The translations under genes and the position numbers were made by a program. Shown one piece after another: positions 33,800-46,124 of a stretch of 64,000 bases of DNA (position 1 is the first letter of the stretch; each line of letters opens with the position of its first letter). This stretch comes from Lactarius indigo (taxonomy: Eukaryota; Basidiomycota; Agaricomycetes; Russulales; Russulaceae): assembly GCA_025766275.1 (NCBI GenBank), contig JAFKAC010000017.1, positions 310,001 to 374,000 on the forward strand, in the 5' to 3' direction. Below the pieces are notes generated by a model that made no database searches, was not told the origin of the DNA, and saw nothing but the letters and a program-made list of their open reading frames with translations.

Positions 33800-35840
33800 C
33801 GCTCTTCGTGTATCGTGTATTCGTGTTTCTCTGCTTATTTGACCACTACACACAATCCTGTCGTCGTCCCTCCCTGCTGGCTCATGTATGTATTGATCAC
33901 TACAAGACCTCCGACACACTTGATTCCGACATTTGAGCTTGGCGGAGTAGGCTCGACATCACGTTCAGAGTTCAGACATCTTCCGTCAAGGGTTCTGTCC
34001 AAAGTGGGACTCTATTCCGATGGATCCTTGGACATGTTAGTTTATGGCATCCGGAGACAAGGACCGGTTACCGGAAGTACGTCCATCTACAAGAACAGCA
34101 AATTTAGAAGTCTGCATGAGATTGTATTCGCTCGAACTCACATTTGCACGATTGTCAAGCCAAAGAGGCTACCGGTTTAATAAGTAGCTGCATGGAAGCA
34201 CCCAAGCAGGACTCACGTAGTACTGATGAGTAGCCCAGTGGCCCCGACAAAAGCCGCTCCGAAGGAAATGTCAACGACAGACGGGCTAAGCATGGTGTGA
34301 AGCTGTACTTTCAAGGGATATGGAATACCTCACCAAGAAAAGTTTGACTTACAACGAACATAAACTGGTGGCGTGGTGCTAATGGCCGAGAAAGGCGGAC
34401 GTTGGACAGGCGACTCCGAACGGCTGAAACTGAGTGGTTTCAAGCCTACTACAGTACATAAGGGCCGCGGTGCCCAACGTAAAGTTGATGTTCGATGTTC
34501 AGCTGCCACCAGGAGACGCGGCAGCGGCGGCACTTCCGAGTCTGATGTACGTCACACGGACAGTGCGACACTCGGACAGGGTTGTGAGTTGTGACAAAAC
34601 GAGCCGAATACTTAGTGTAGTAATGGACCGAGTGTATGGCGTCGTAACTACTGTGTATCCCTGGGGTCCAACAATCAATCAGCTAAAAGCTGCAATCGTC
34701 GACGGGTAGAGACACAGACCCCCCACACTACACCTCTTCCGCGCTCTGAGAGTCACCTCCAACATGCCTGTTGATGTGTCCATCAATGGCCGATGCGCAC
34801 CCCTGCCGAATACACCACACTACAGTCAGTCACAGGGTCAACCTCGTCTAGGAGACGAACCGGATATGCGCCCATGTCCCTGCGTCGTGGTGATCACCAG
34901 GGTGATCTGGGTGCCCGTGACTGGTAATGTCGTGACCCACCATACGCAAGTGTAAATACACGCGTGGTGACGCCACCTCTGGGTGGAGTACACCATGTAT
35001 GGTGTGCGGACATCAGCCCTTGGTCCAAAATCAGTCTCACTGTACACACAAAACCCGTCAATAGACTTGAAAGTGTAAAAACATCCAATACGATACCATT
35101 AACCATCCTTGATCATCAGAGAACACGTCTAAGATGTTGCAAGTGCCCAGGCGTGATGCGGCGCAAGTGGGCGCGCAGGCTTCCGCGGGGCAAGAGATGT
35201 CGTATGTAGTTCCGTGGCAGTTGTGGCCGCGCCCGTGTTGAATAGCTAAGCCCGCACACGAGTGCTGCGGGGTCGGTAAAGGGAATGGTGAGCTACATGG
35301 AGCCCCGCTGGATTGGGTGGTTGCAGGTGATCGGAAACAGTCGTGCATGCTTCCGCACAATGCAAGACTTCACAGACGTGGGTGCCTTGGTCGTAGACGC
35401 GTCATGCGCAATTTCCTAAGGCCGCGCGCAAGTGTGGCGAGATCGGGAATATGAACAGTGGGCTATGGTCAATAGTGATCGGAAATGGTCATGCACGCTT
35501 CCGCAGGACGCGAAACTTCGCGGAGATAGCCTCCTCGGTCTTTGATGGGTCGCGCTAGAGTCGGTAAGGCCGCGCGTGGGTGCGGCACGCTGGGGAAACC
35601 GGGGAACGCGAGGGGGAACGTTAAAAAGTCGAAATGTGCAAAGAGCCCTAAGGGCGCTAAGGACAGTCAGGACGAAAATGGAAAACGTTCGAAACGTCCT
35701 AAGGACGCTAAGTGCTAAGCATGCTATCGTAAGCAAAGGCTTGGGTGCACGTATCTTAGGGGTCCCGTGGTGGGGCCTGTGGTGGCCGTTGTGGCGAGTT
35801 GCCAGGTATCCGTGCGAGTGCACTGTTAAAAGGTAAGCCA
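33800..35840. other. Right half of the hAT element without a recognised gene
   Basis: No family is recognisable on either strand. Between about 35220 and 35590 a degenerate repeat with the core GGCCGCGC(C/G)...TGTGG recurs near 35225, 35420 and 35566. Segments such as GTGATCGGAAA(C/T)(A/G)GTC(A/G)TGCA(C/T)GCTTCCGCA also recur. Confidence 0.5.
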
Positions 35841-35929
35841 TTACCAGTACTTATGCGAGGGGTGACTTATGTGAATTAAATTGAAGTGTCACCGAAGGCA
35901 CGAAGGGCCGCGGCGCCCTTGCACTGTAC

Positions 35930-36150
35930 GGGCCACTGACATCTGTGGGTACTGGATGACGGGAGAGCAGGGCGACGGGGGAGGAAAGACATTTGAAGGT
36001 GGTGTCGGAGGTGGGGAAAGAGTAACCAGAAGGGCCGATGCGATATGTGTCAACCAAGGAAGAGGGAATTGAAAAGTACAATACATACCTTTTTGCGGTC
36101 GGAAAGTGTGAGCGTGAGCGTTGACTGACTAGCAGGCGTGGAACATCACG
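35930..36150. repeat. Direct repeat inside the hAT element (copy 2)
   Basis: This is the partner of 27800-28015. The conserved core TTGCGGTCGGAAAGTGTGAG is at about 36093. Confidence 0.65.
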
Positions 36151-36284
36151 AGTCAGTCTCATGAAACGACCTTATTTGGTCACCCAAACTTGCTGCCTAG
36201 ACGAAGTTGCTGCGCGTACACCTCAGCGAGATGAGAGTCAAGGATAAGAGTCCGAACGCGTTCGGACGCGTTCACGTGTGGTTC

Positions 36285-36427
36285 AGCAGAATCTGAGTTT
36301 CGCTGAACCCCGAACGGAACCGTCGGTCCGGTTCAGGACAGACGGCCGAACCCGAACCTGAAATTGGGTCTGGTTCAGTTAGGTTCGGGTCCGAACCAAA
36401 GTTCAGAACCGAACTTTGACACCACTA
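36285..36427. repeat. hAT right TIR and subterminal motif cluster
   Basis: GGTCCGGTTC, GGCCGAACC, CCGAACC, GGTTCGGGTCCGAACC and similar short motifs fill about 120 bp before the 22-bp inverted end at 36406-36427. They mirror the left end. Confidence 0.75.
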
Positions 36428-37489
36428 GTTGCGTGCTACATTTTCTCGGGTGTAGAGAATGAGGACAAGTGCTGTACATATTCCACTTCGCCTCATCGAT
36501 GAGCTTTCCTCTCCTGACCAAAATTCACTCATCAGGAGTGTGACAATACCTTTAAGAATAGTGCCGAACAAATAGATAAAAGTAATTACATGTTGGCTTG
36601 CTCGAGGCAGCTCAGAGTTCTGTGGTGGGCCTAGAAGTCACGTCTTGCACTTCACCAAGGAATTCTAGATTGCGAGTACGAGGTCATTGTCCAGGTTCCC
36701 CCAAGGAAATGAGTAGACTGAGATGAGAAGCGAGATCGGGCAAGATGTGAGCGTGGAGACAAACGGTGCAAATTAAAGCGAGGCTATGGTCATGTCCATT
36801 AGGCCAGATCCGCACAGTGAAGATCAAGTGATCTGCGGCCTGCCGGCCAGCCTTTATCTTATCCCAGTGCTGATTGCGCTGATCCTCCATTAATAGCCCC
36901 AATCGTCCTTCCGTGTAAGTCTGAAAGTTAACCATACCGTACACTACATCACTCTACACTATGATTTCCGTGGCTAAGGATATAGGTCACGGTATTTCCG
37001 CTCTCAATTGATTGGAGAAGTATATCGGACCCAGTCTGCAACTTTCCACCTTCTGCCACGATTATAGTCAGAGGATGATCCAGTTGTCGCGAGGGTCTGC
37101 AAATGAGTGCAGCACATCGTAACGACATTCACCCTTAGGCTGGGATGAGCATAAAGTCCGGTGGCTCGCACACGCACGTGCCACAGTGGGCCTGAATGCC
37201 ACGTGTCCGACACGTTCTCACTTTTTCCCCGCACGCACTTTGGCACGCGTGCCATCTTCGAACCCCAGACTCGGTCGCCATGACACAATAACTTGCAAGG
37301 TCCCACAGACACCTCATCCATGCACGCGCAGCTACCTAGGCCAGTTGTCGGTTTGCACCCTCAATTACTCAACATCCCTACGAATTTGGTATGAACAATT
37401 GGCAGTGAGAGTTCGCATGGCTCTAGCTGTCGTGACCTGTGGGCTGGAGACAGTGTGCGAGTAGATAGGGACCTTTTTCGAGACGGTAA
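36428..37489. other. Spacer with a partial copy of the hydrolase downstream region
   Basis: It begins with the right target duplication GTTGCGTG (36428-36435). From about 36990 to 37110 it resembles 25100-25190 and 39835-39930. No gene was identified. Confidence 0.5.
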
Positions 37490-40450
37490 CGACCTGTCCA
37501 TAATGATCTTGTGTGGGCCCCACGGGCCCACACTTCGATGTTCCGAGTCGATTCCAGGGAAACATCTGTTCAAACTATGTAGGCTTCGATCACGACCCCG
37601 ATGTGCATTCGAAATTGCGTCCTGGAGGGCCACCCCGAGGGGCCAAGGGTGGTCCGATGTATTCTGGATCGGATCCGCGGCAGTCTGGTCACACACTTTG
37701 GTATTTCCCACGATGTTCACGGGCCTATACCTCACTCACGACATGATGATCCTTGGATTGAAAATGAGAAGCGCGCTAGAAAATGGTACATCCAGTGCGA
37801 GTACGATCTGCACCGTCGACCGGCTTCTTAGGTTGTCGGTGCGTCGGACGTAGCACGGCGGGAATACCCGAATGCGCGATTCGCACCACTCTTTTGGAAG
37901 ACATGAAACATGAAGCTGCATGAAGACAAAAACCGCGTATAGTAAGTAGATGCCTATACTGTATTCGTTTTCGGGACCAGGATGGGGACGCCACGCCGTT
38001 TTGCCGTTTGTTGACCCCACACCTGTCAGTTTCTAACCATGGGTTTGTTCGGCTTATGGAAGATTCTGAGCGCCTTATATAGTACCGTTGAACAGCGAAA
38101 ACTAATTAACTCGACATTGAGCATCTCTTCCAACCATGCAGGGTACACAGTGGAAAAAACTGGGAGTCTTCGCTTTCCTCGATACAGGCGCGCCATCCCT
38201 CCATCAGAAAGACTATGTAACCCTTGTGATCGTACATGGACGAGGGCTTACAGCAAGTTTGTTACTTGTTCCCACAATTTGATCTTGGTCACGAGGGTTT
38301 CCACCTTCTGCAGATTTCTTCGCACGCTTCCTACCTCTCGCGGGAAAGCTCGGGGCACGCGTAGTCGCCATCAACAGACGTGATTATCCAGGTTCTGCCC
38401 CATTCAGTGAAGAAGACCGTGCCTTGCTTCTTTCGACAATAGACGATACCCCAGCGGCCATTGAGAACACTGACCGCTATATGAGAGCTCGTGCCGGAGA
38501 ACGTTACGACTTCCCAGCTCGTGAAAACAGAGGAAATTCCCATCAATAGTATCATCTTGACCGGTTGGTCACTTGGCACTTCTTTGGTCCTCTCATTCTT
38601 TGCTCATGCCCCATCGTTCGACTCGGAGTCGTGGGGGCTAAGCCAGTACATCCGCAGAGTCATCGCATACGGTGCATCTCCTGGTTTGATGAGGCCAAGG
38701 TGGAAGGGAGTTCCTGATGTGAACTCGAACACCCACAGATCCCCCATACGTAGCAACGAATTATCCTCTCCCAGATGGATACTACACTCCGTTGAATGAC
38801 CCATCCATACCATCACGGGAAGGAATCAAGATTTTTCCGTTGTGGGTCACGGGCTATTATGCCCACGGTGATACCCTCGAGACGTTATCGCTTTGCGATG
38901 CATTAGACGAACCCAGCCCCACGATCGTAAGGATGTCCCCTGAAGATATCGCTTCGGTAGCCCACCATCCCCCTACCACACTCGACGGGCGGGATACGAT
39001 AGTTCTCGACAGCGGCCTTGACCGCGGTGTTTTATCCCGGCTTCGTGAAGACTCTCTGTTCGCGCCGCAACATGCTGAGATCCCATGGCCCGACGTAGAA
39101 TTCCGCTACCTCTGGTGCGATCGTTCCGTCTGGTTGATGCCATTGGGCGCCTGGTCGTTTAGCGCAGAGATAGAGCAGGCGAGGAAGGACGGGAAGCATA
39201 TCAGGAAACATTCTGTGGTGCGAATGCGAGGAGCCAATCATTGGGTGAGTATAGGTTTCACTTGCGCCATTTTGATTTCGCTTAAATACCATCTCATTGG
39301 CATGAGCCAGAGCGAACACTAAGGCTACTGCTGTCCGACGAGCCGTCTGATGCTTAGGATGTGGCGGAACTTGAACTTTTCGATCAGAAAAAAAAGAACT
39401 TGGACTTTTGTGAGGGGGGCAGAGGAGTTGACAATATTCAACATATTGATCAAAGGCCAAATGTGTCCGATCTTTTCTTGTGGCCTCAAGTAACCCTCAT
39501 TTCTTGTTTGCCAGTGTATAGTTATCTCACACTATAATATAAGCACTATAGGGACTCCAGCGAATGGATAACGACGTATTGAGCGCAGTGTACATTGACT
39601 TTTTTTGATTACTTAAATCCAGAAGATGGCCGATGCGCCGTGCCGAGCGCGTCTGTCCCTTTGGATCATATCCGCACTGTGAAAATTAGGTGACCTCTAC
39701 GGCAGTGATACACCATTTATCTAAGAGTTAATTTTCCCTAGAAAGCCCTGTTTCATCATCGTCCTGCTATGGAAGTCTTCACCAGTTCTGCCGTACAGCA
39801 CTTTACTCCATTTGGTTTGCCGTGGTGATGGATTCTCTCGTTCTCAATTGGAAAAGCACTTCGAACGCCAGTTTCCGTCACGATTTCTATTGGAGCCTTC
39901 AGAGGACGATTCAGTTGTCGCGAGAGTCCGCAAATAAAGTAAGACTTGTCTCGCCCGAGGCTCGGAATGGGGCGCATTTGGGCGATGATCGCCCAGGGAC
40001 CAAGCGCACGCATCCTCGGCCATGATTTCCGCCTTGAAAAACTGCGTAGTGTAACCCAAAGGAAGCGCTACTGCCACGATAAGAGAAGGAAATAGTTATT
40101 TGACTGCGAAAGTTTAATGACATTATCCAGAAACTTGCGGGCCAACCCGCATCTGCGTAAGTAGGATAGAGCGGCCCGCCCTGCGGAAAGCAGATCGCAC
40201 GTTCCCCGGCTTCATTGCACCCACTTACCACTGGAAAGTGGGATAAGTCGTGCCCCTGCTCTCCGCGCCAATCCGTTATAGTGGCGGCAGCACTCCCCAG
40301 CGCTTTCCCCTCGGCGAACCCCACGGTGTGAATATTAGCTTGAGCGCAATGATGGGGTTGCCACTGTGGCTTCCTCAGCGATTGCTCCGATGGATGTTGT
40401 AGTGCGCCGTGGGCCACGACCCCAAACTTTGCGCCGAAGCGCAACCTGAT
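37490..40450. repeat. Segmental duplication block B (hydrolase locus)
   Basis: Diverged copy of 22740-25760 in the same orientation. It includes the promoter-proximal segment (GGCTTCGATCACGAC...TTTGGTATTTCCCACGATGTTC), the hydrolase gene and downstream sequence. Confidence 0.75.
38136..39346 (+). pseudogene. Alpha/beta-hydrolase pseudogene (duplicate)
   Basis: The start ATG (38136) and the first three exons of the intact gene are recognisable: 38136-38256, 38314-about 38671 and 38739-39244. The nucleophile elbow TGWSLG and the final RGANHW remain. Relative to the intact copy, 5 bp are missing near 38511-38515, shifting the frame in exon 2. About 8 bp are lost near 39293-39303, removing the last acceptor and the start of the final exon. 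These two lesions would prevent a full-length product. Confidence 0.85.
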
Positions 40451-41276
40451 ACCTCAGTTGAGAGCCTCCTAGGGGACTAACCGTGGATTTGTCTTCCTCG
40501 ACTATATAGTGGGCCCAACTCTCTCATGCTCAAGTGAACTCGATTGTAACATGTGCGCAACGCGTTCACGCGTCTCTCGCACGCACGCCGTGACAATTTC
40601 TTCGTGTAAATAGTAGAGTCGATCGCCGTAACACATGATACTGTAGGTTTACACCTCATCCCTGCACGCACAGCAGTGGTCGGCTCTCACCCCTCAACTA
40701 CCTGGTGAGTCCTGAACTCGTATCATACTTTAGCACGGCGGAGGGAGGTGTACACGGCCTATTGCTGGTAGCTGGACGCAAAAGTAGCTCAAGATGCCTT
40801 GTCGTCAAACACATCGTTCTAAAAAGGGCTGTAACTGAGATCAAACCCAGCCGGGGTGAAATCCGGTCAAGTTTGATACCACATGGGTTAAACCGAAGCG
40901 AGTGCCGTCGGGTAACAAAAACGGATGTCCCCCAAAGTTTACCAGTTTACCTTCATGGATTGTCCCGAGATGTAGCAGGGAGGGCCCGTATCAAGGCCGG
41001 TATTATGACGGGTCAAACCAGGGCTATCCTTCTTGTGATGTGATGTGAGAGTTGTCCTTCGCCCGTACCCCCTTGGATCGGTTTCGGAGTTTTCTCGGTG
41101 TCAACCGGAAATGTGCCGGAAAATACGTCAGGGTTCCGATGTCCTATATACATAGAGACACGGTCTCGATAGTGTTGAAAGGTTACCTCCAACTGAGACG
41201 GACAGTTCTTACTGTGCCCTGAAGGCTTAAGAACCTCGTTGCATCACCCTCGGGCTTCGTGCCCACACCCACCTCA
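39347..41276. other. Intergenic region
   Basis: The first part is the duplicated hydrolase downstream sequence. From about 41060 it becomes the promoter region of the WSC array (GGAGTTTTCTCGGTGTCAACCGG), recognisable before WSC copy 2 as well. No gene was identified. Confidence 0.5.
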
Positions 41277-42378
41277 ATGCGCGTCATACACTTCACACAC
41301 ATCCTACCTACAGTCTTGCAATCTGCGGCTTTACTTTCCATTGTGCCCGTATGCATATATCTGAGTGTAAGTGTAGGTAGACACTGATAATCAAATTATT
41401 CACAGATTTTATCAGCGAATCCTCTTGGCCCTCGCGATGCCTCACTCCCAAAAGGATGGTCCTCGCTCGGATGTATCACGTTCGTTAACCCTACCCTGTC
41501 CCATTGATAGAGCCCGCATCCTGACGCTTACTCCTTATTAGGGACAACGAACAAATACCCACGCTCACAGCGTGGGAGATTGAAGAGGGGGATATGACGG
41601 TTGAGTGGTGTATAAACCATTGCGTTAGTGAAGGTCTAAATTATGCTGGCCTTGAGAACGGCACGTACTGTTGTGAGTTCACTTCTCGACGTCTCATGAA
41701 GGCCATACTTCAGTTCGCCCCCTATTCGTTGCTTTGATCACACGCTTCGAATTACAGACTGCGGGAATATTTTGTCCATAATTGCAATGAACGCTACGGA
41801 GTCGGATTGCAGTGTACCATGCGCTGGCAATATTAATGAGATGTGTGGTGGTCCGGATCGCCTCAACCTTTATTGGAGTGGCGCACCTGATCCACCTCCA
41901 CCTACCTTGGTTCCGACCAGTTCCACCGGACCGTGGACTTACCTGGGATGCTATAAGTACGCACACATGCCTTACTCATTTGTTAGAATGCAGCTTTGTG
42001 ACGCTTCTGTGCTTTTTTTCGCAAACAGCGACTCGAATAGTCAGAGGATTCTAGAGTCGCCGATAGCCAACATCCCCGGTGGTCAATTCAATACAAGTGT
42101 CGAAAATTGTACCGATGAGTGCTTTGCCCAGGGTTACGTCGTGGCGGGTATCGAATGGGCGTGGCAGTGCTGTACGCGTATCCATTTCCTCCATTCGACG
42201 GGTTTTTCTCTCTGACTCCTAACCAAACCTTACTCTTCCAGATTGCGGCCATCTTATCAATTATCCTGGTATGTCAATGCCAGATAAGGACTGCATGTTG
42301 CCCTGTTCGGGGAACCAATCCGAACTCTGCGGTGGGCCCGATCGTATGACTGTATACTTCTACACTGGTATCCTTTAG
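41277..42378 (+). CDS. Secreted double-WSC-domain protein 1, 251 aa, six exons
   Basis: The model is join(41277..41348, 41406..41479, 41542..41672, 41758..41956, 42029..42171, 42242..42378). All introns are GT-AG and the frame is continuous. Exon 1 encodes a hydrophobic signal peptide (HILPTVLQSAALLSIVP). Two WSC domains follow. The first runs from LPKGWSSLGCI through a Cys-Tyr-Cys-Gly spliced across an intron to INEMCGGPDRLNLYWSG. The second runs from YLGCYNDSNSQRIL to QSELCGGPDRMTVYFY. WSC domains bind carbohydrate. No transmembrane or GPI signal is visible, so it is probably a soluble or wall-bound extracellular protein. Confidence 0.9.
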
Positions 42379-42725
42379 TATTCTGAGTATTCTGTGACTC
42401 AAGTATTGTATTGCTGTGGGAATGTTAATAACGTCGGTGACCCAGGGAGATGACACACGTTAGTGGTCGTGTCCGTTATGGTGTGCTCTTTCTTTAACCG
42501 CGCATTTATTTTTTCGCTACGTCCACTAAACACAAGCCGCGGTCTCGGACAAAACACGAGACGTTGCGAGAAGCGAGAGTGGTACCCCTGGGCTAACCGC
42601 AACTGGCACCTTCAGACTCGCGGCTCCGCGGCGATTCGCGTCAGGATAAAGAGATAAGAATATCACTAACACTAGGACCCGTGGCGATTCCTACTAGATT
42701 ATTCCCAATTCCCCATGTCCTCGGC
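42379..42725. other. Spacer downstream of WSC gene 1
   Basis: This stretch is similar to 48180-48650 after WSC gene 2 (GTGTCCGTTATGGTGTGC, GCGCATTTATTTTTCGC). It holds no coding sequence and probably includes the 3' end of the gene. Confidence 0.5.
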
Positions 42726-44158
42726 TCATACTCGAAACAGCTCAGCCAGTACCCCTACTAGTGGTTTGGTGACCGAGGTAGAGCCATCTGAATGGTGACC
42801 CGTGACCAGCTCGTGCTTCTTGTCTTTGAATATACCATAGGGCCCAAGGTGCGATATAATGTCACGGTCTTGACGTTGTCCAGATCGAAATCCATGAGTC
42901 CTTCTCATTATATGAGTCAGTCACCAGTGAGTGCCAGTGCATGCGGGAAACACTGGGCCCAAGATTCGGTCTTTTGGTCATAATACTAATAGCACAGAAA
43001 ATTGAAGCTATTAACGTCTTAATAAACGGAGGTCCAGCTCGTCTGTAATTGCTGTGACTTTATTCAATTCCTTGTTAGTGAGCCACATATACATCTGCTC
43101 GCGTACTGCGTGCATAATGCTAGGCTTAGGTAGATGGGCGGACATTTCTTGGACCGTCGAGACAGTATCTTGACAGCTTCTTTCTCCGCTTGCGAAAAGG
43201 ACGCTGACGTCACGCACGCCAAGCTGAGAGAACAGGAGGCATAGGAACAATCGATTGCGGGAAATCCCTCTCCTAGTTACCGTACGACATCCTCATCGTC
43301 CGCGGGATGCTCGGCTGATCGAGGACGTACTGTAACTGAACTGGTAGATAAACCAGCCATTCTTTTCCGGTGACCGGTGGCCGCGGCCAGGTTCGCCGAG
43401 TTTTAATAGCAAGATATCACGAAATGGTGAACGCGCTCTCGTCGATTGGCACGTGAACGAACGTGTCGTAGGGCGTTATGATATGACCGCGGCTCGGCAG
43501 AACAGTCTGACTTTCTAGGTGACGATCCCCCCGACCCCATACCTGCGCGGTAAAGGCCGTTGCATGAGCAATGGCACAGAGCACATCGTCTTTGTCGTAG
43601 TCCGCAGGTGCCAGTGTATCGCGGGGAACAATCACGTTCGTCTCGGCATGCCAGTAGAATGGGAATGACGCGCAAAGGAATTTGTTGGTCTGGAAAACGG
43701 AACCCCAGAGAGCTTAAGCGAGCCTCCGCCGTGTCACACTATCTCGGGAGCGGGGGGAGCGTCGTAGTACTCACCCGAAGAATAGACTAGCTCTAGCGTA
43801 TTTGGATGCAGCGCGACATGCTCGGCGAGCTGCTCCTTGGACAGATAGGCGCTACAACTGCACCAGAATGGCGGGTTTATAAGTATGTGCATTCTTGGAA
43901 GGTTTAGTGAGAACCTTGGTGAGAACATGTATTGTTTAGGTACCCGGGATTGTGGACCTAGTAGTCCGAGAGTTCCAGTGCATCAATCAAGGAATTGACA
44001 CTTTCTTGTTGAGAGAAGTAGAGGTTGATCATGGGGCAGACGAGCGGTTTTCCGGGCTTTCCCAGTTTGACGGGGCATCCCAAGAGTGCCTCAGGCACAT
44101 GTCGTCTCGAAGTGACGTAGATTGTGATGCGAGTATAAGGATGAACACGTCGACCCAA
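42726..44158 (-). pseudogene. S53 sedolisin (tripeptidyl-peptidase) relic 1
   Basis: Reading leftwards, pieces of a pro-kumamolisin/S53 protein appear in the right order but with broken frames. They include PEALLGCPVKLGKP and INLYFSQQESVNSLIDALEL (43970-44100), and AYLSKEQLAEHVALHPNTLE near 43790-43860. FYWHAETNVIVPRDTLAP is near 43630. QYVLDQPSIPRTMRMSYGN (43280-43340) and LGVRDVSVLFASGE (43180-43225) match the SYG and oxyanion-side region. Stops and frame changes separate the pieces and the Ser-containing GTS motif was not found. The Tc1/mariner element lies just upstream. Confidence 0.65.
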
Positions 44159-44313
44159 GGGAAAGAAGCAGACAGATATTGCAGAGAAGACAATGGGAAC
44201 ACAGAAACGTCATGGCATACGGATCCCGACGCGAGACGGAGACGGAGATCGATGGAGCGAAGGTCAAGGCGAAGGTAGAGGCATAGATTCATGTTCATTT
44301 TCGTAAGCCACTA

Positions 44314-46122
44314 CAGCTGTTTTCATAACATCTGTCGGGTCGCGACCATTTTTCGCTTACAGGCGTAGTCTGAATGGGCATCTCGGTGACCATGCCGAAT
44401 TTTCTTCCCACAAAAATAAATCATAGTAATTGAAAAAGAATTTACTTAAAGCAACTTAGTCTCCGCAGACAAAAAATTGATTTCAACGGGAATGGAAGGA
44501 ATAATCATATTCAAAGTACATATTACAAGACCTAGAGGGTGATTGGAAACTGCTCAGCACCATTCGTGCATGCAGCACGAAACTTAAAGGATTGGTGAAC
44601 AGGAGGACCGAGTCGAATGAGGAGGATCATGTCGACAGGGCAACGCTTGGGGCAACATCGCTTCACGTGAGGTGGATTTGTCAACTATCCCACGGTCGTC
44701 GGACAGCCAAGTGGGTTCAACCCGATGCACCCGTACCAGCGTAGCCCATAACGCTTCAATTCACCGTGTTCTTTTTGTTCCCTGATCATCCGAGTGACTG
44801 CCTGCAACCATATATTCACAGACACACATAAAGAAACTAAGGAGGGACTTGAAGAGGGACCTGGTACCCACAGTGCTTGTACCAGCCCTTTGCGTCGTCT
44901 GCTGTGACAGAGTAGACGGCCGCCCAGAATGCATGGTACACATTGCCATTACCAGACTCGAGATCGGCATTGACGCGAGCACGATTCGCACGCAGCCAGG
45001 CCTTGATGGATGAGAATGCGAGTTCGATTGGGTTGAAATCTGGTGAATATGTGGGGAGGTAAATGAGGCGCGAGCCATGCCCCTCAACCAGTTCACGAAT
45101 TCCAGCCACCTTGTGAATGGCTGCGTTGTCGATGATAAGGACCGAATTAGGGAGTGGCCATTTGTTCATGTGAGGGAGAAGGCCTTCAACAAATTGACGA
45201 AAAATGTCGCCGGTAATGGCGTTCTCAACGACTTCAAGGTGCAAAATGCCATCCAGGGAAATAGCAGGTAACATCGAGTACTTTTTACCACGATGGAAAA
45301 ACTCGTAGTGGCATGCACGCTCGCCACGCATAGACCACGCATACGGCCTCCTCAGGGTGAGTCGATTGAAATGGCTCTCATCGGCAAAGACAAGTTGTTC
45401 TGGACGGAAATGGGCAGTGATGAGGGCCATATACGCCTCACGGTCTTGCTCATTACGCTCAAGAGCGCAACGTGTGAGCTGTCAACAATGTTGATGAGAA
45501 TGTTGGGGCCAATAGATTGAAGATGTACGCACCATTTTCCTTGTGTATCCCTTCCTTCGGAGGGAACGCATAATGGTTGGAAGCGATACCTCAACGCCAC
45601 ACACTTCCTGAAGCGCCACCTGCAGCTCCATGAGTGAAGTGTCGGGCTGGCGCTCAACAGAACCACAAAGAAACTGTAGCAGTTAGACAACACCCAGAAC
45701 CCGTATATTGCAGACATACCTTCACTTGAATAGCAGTGAGAATACGTGGCCGACCATTGTTAATTGGTGGTGGTGAAGATACCACTCCTATCCTGCGATG
45801 TGTGCTGCGGTATCTCTCGAGCGACCGTATACTGATTCCAGTGAGCTCATGGATTTCTGAGTCACGCAGTCCCCGATGTGACATTGATAAGGCCAACTCC
45901 TTAATGTCATTGGAGTACCGGACCATTGTTGAGGGTTTGGAAGGGACGACAACGGAAGGGAGTAAGCTGCCGAGCATGACAACGGAGATAACTATTCTAT
46001 AACCCCAATTCTGTATGATAACCCAATTCTCTTGTCCACTTAACTACGAACCCCGCTCATGAGTTTTGGATGACCGCTGGGCTACGCGAAAACTGACCCG
46101 CCATATGTTATGAAAACAGCTG
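44314..46122 (-). mobile_element. Tc1/mariner transposon with intact transposase
   Basis: The element is flanked by TA and has about 30-bp inverted ends, TACAGCTGTTTTCATAACAT...CGGGTC, at 44312-44341 and 46095-46124 with two mismatches. One transposase gene lies between. The copy of the WSC/S53 unit at 47088-50806 lacks this element, so it inserted after the unit was duplicated, or the other unit lost it. Confidence 0.93.
44837..45977 (-). CDS. Tc1-type DD34E transposase, 346 aa, three exons
   Basis: The model is complement(44837..45478, 45533..45673, 45720..45977). The introns of 46 and 54 bp are GT-AG and phase 0. The N-terminus has a helix-turn-helix (LRDSEIHELTGISIRSLERY) and a GRPR motif typical of Tc1. 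The catalytic residues are Asp in FADESHFN, Asp in LIIDNAAIH and Glu in SPDFNPIE, with 34 residues between the second and third. No stop or frameshift was found. A downstream start at 45926 (MVRYSNDIKEL) is the alternative N-terminus. The family moves by cut and paste into TA sites. Confidence 0.93.
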
Positions 46123-46124
46123 TA

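Larger units (their letters stand above)
27345..36427 (-). mobile_element. hAT transposon, 9083 bp, with two genes
   Basis: The ends are a perfect 22-bp TIR (TAGTGGTGTCAAAGTTCGGT and TC) at 27345-27366 and, inverted, at 36406-36427. An 8-bp target duplication flanks them. Inside are a multi-exon hAT transposase (28640-32115, minus) and an unrecognised gene (32869-33541, minus). Roughly 3 kb of further non-coding sequence has internal repeats. Most characterised hAT elements are about 2.5-5 kb. Either this one carries cargo or it contains further insertions whose ends I could not find. Confidence 0.93.

Noticed and set aside
39911..40444. 177-codon minus ORF, and the related ORF at 25166-25492
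   Set aside because: The two regions are duplicates, but the similarity is in different reading frames, so coding is not conserved.
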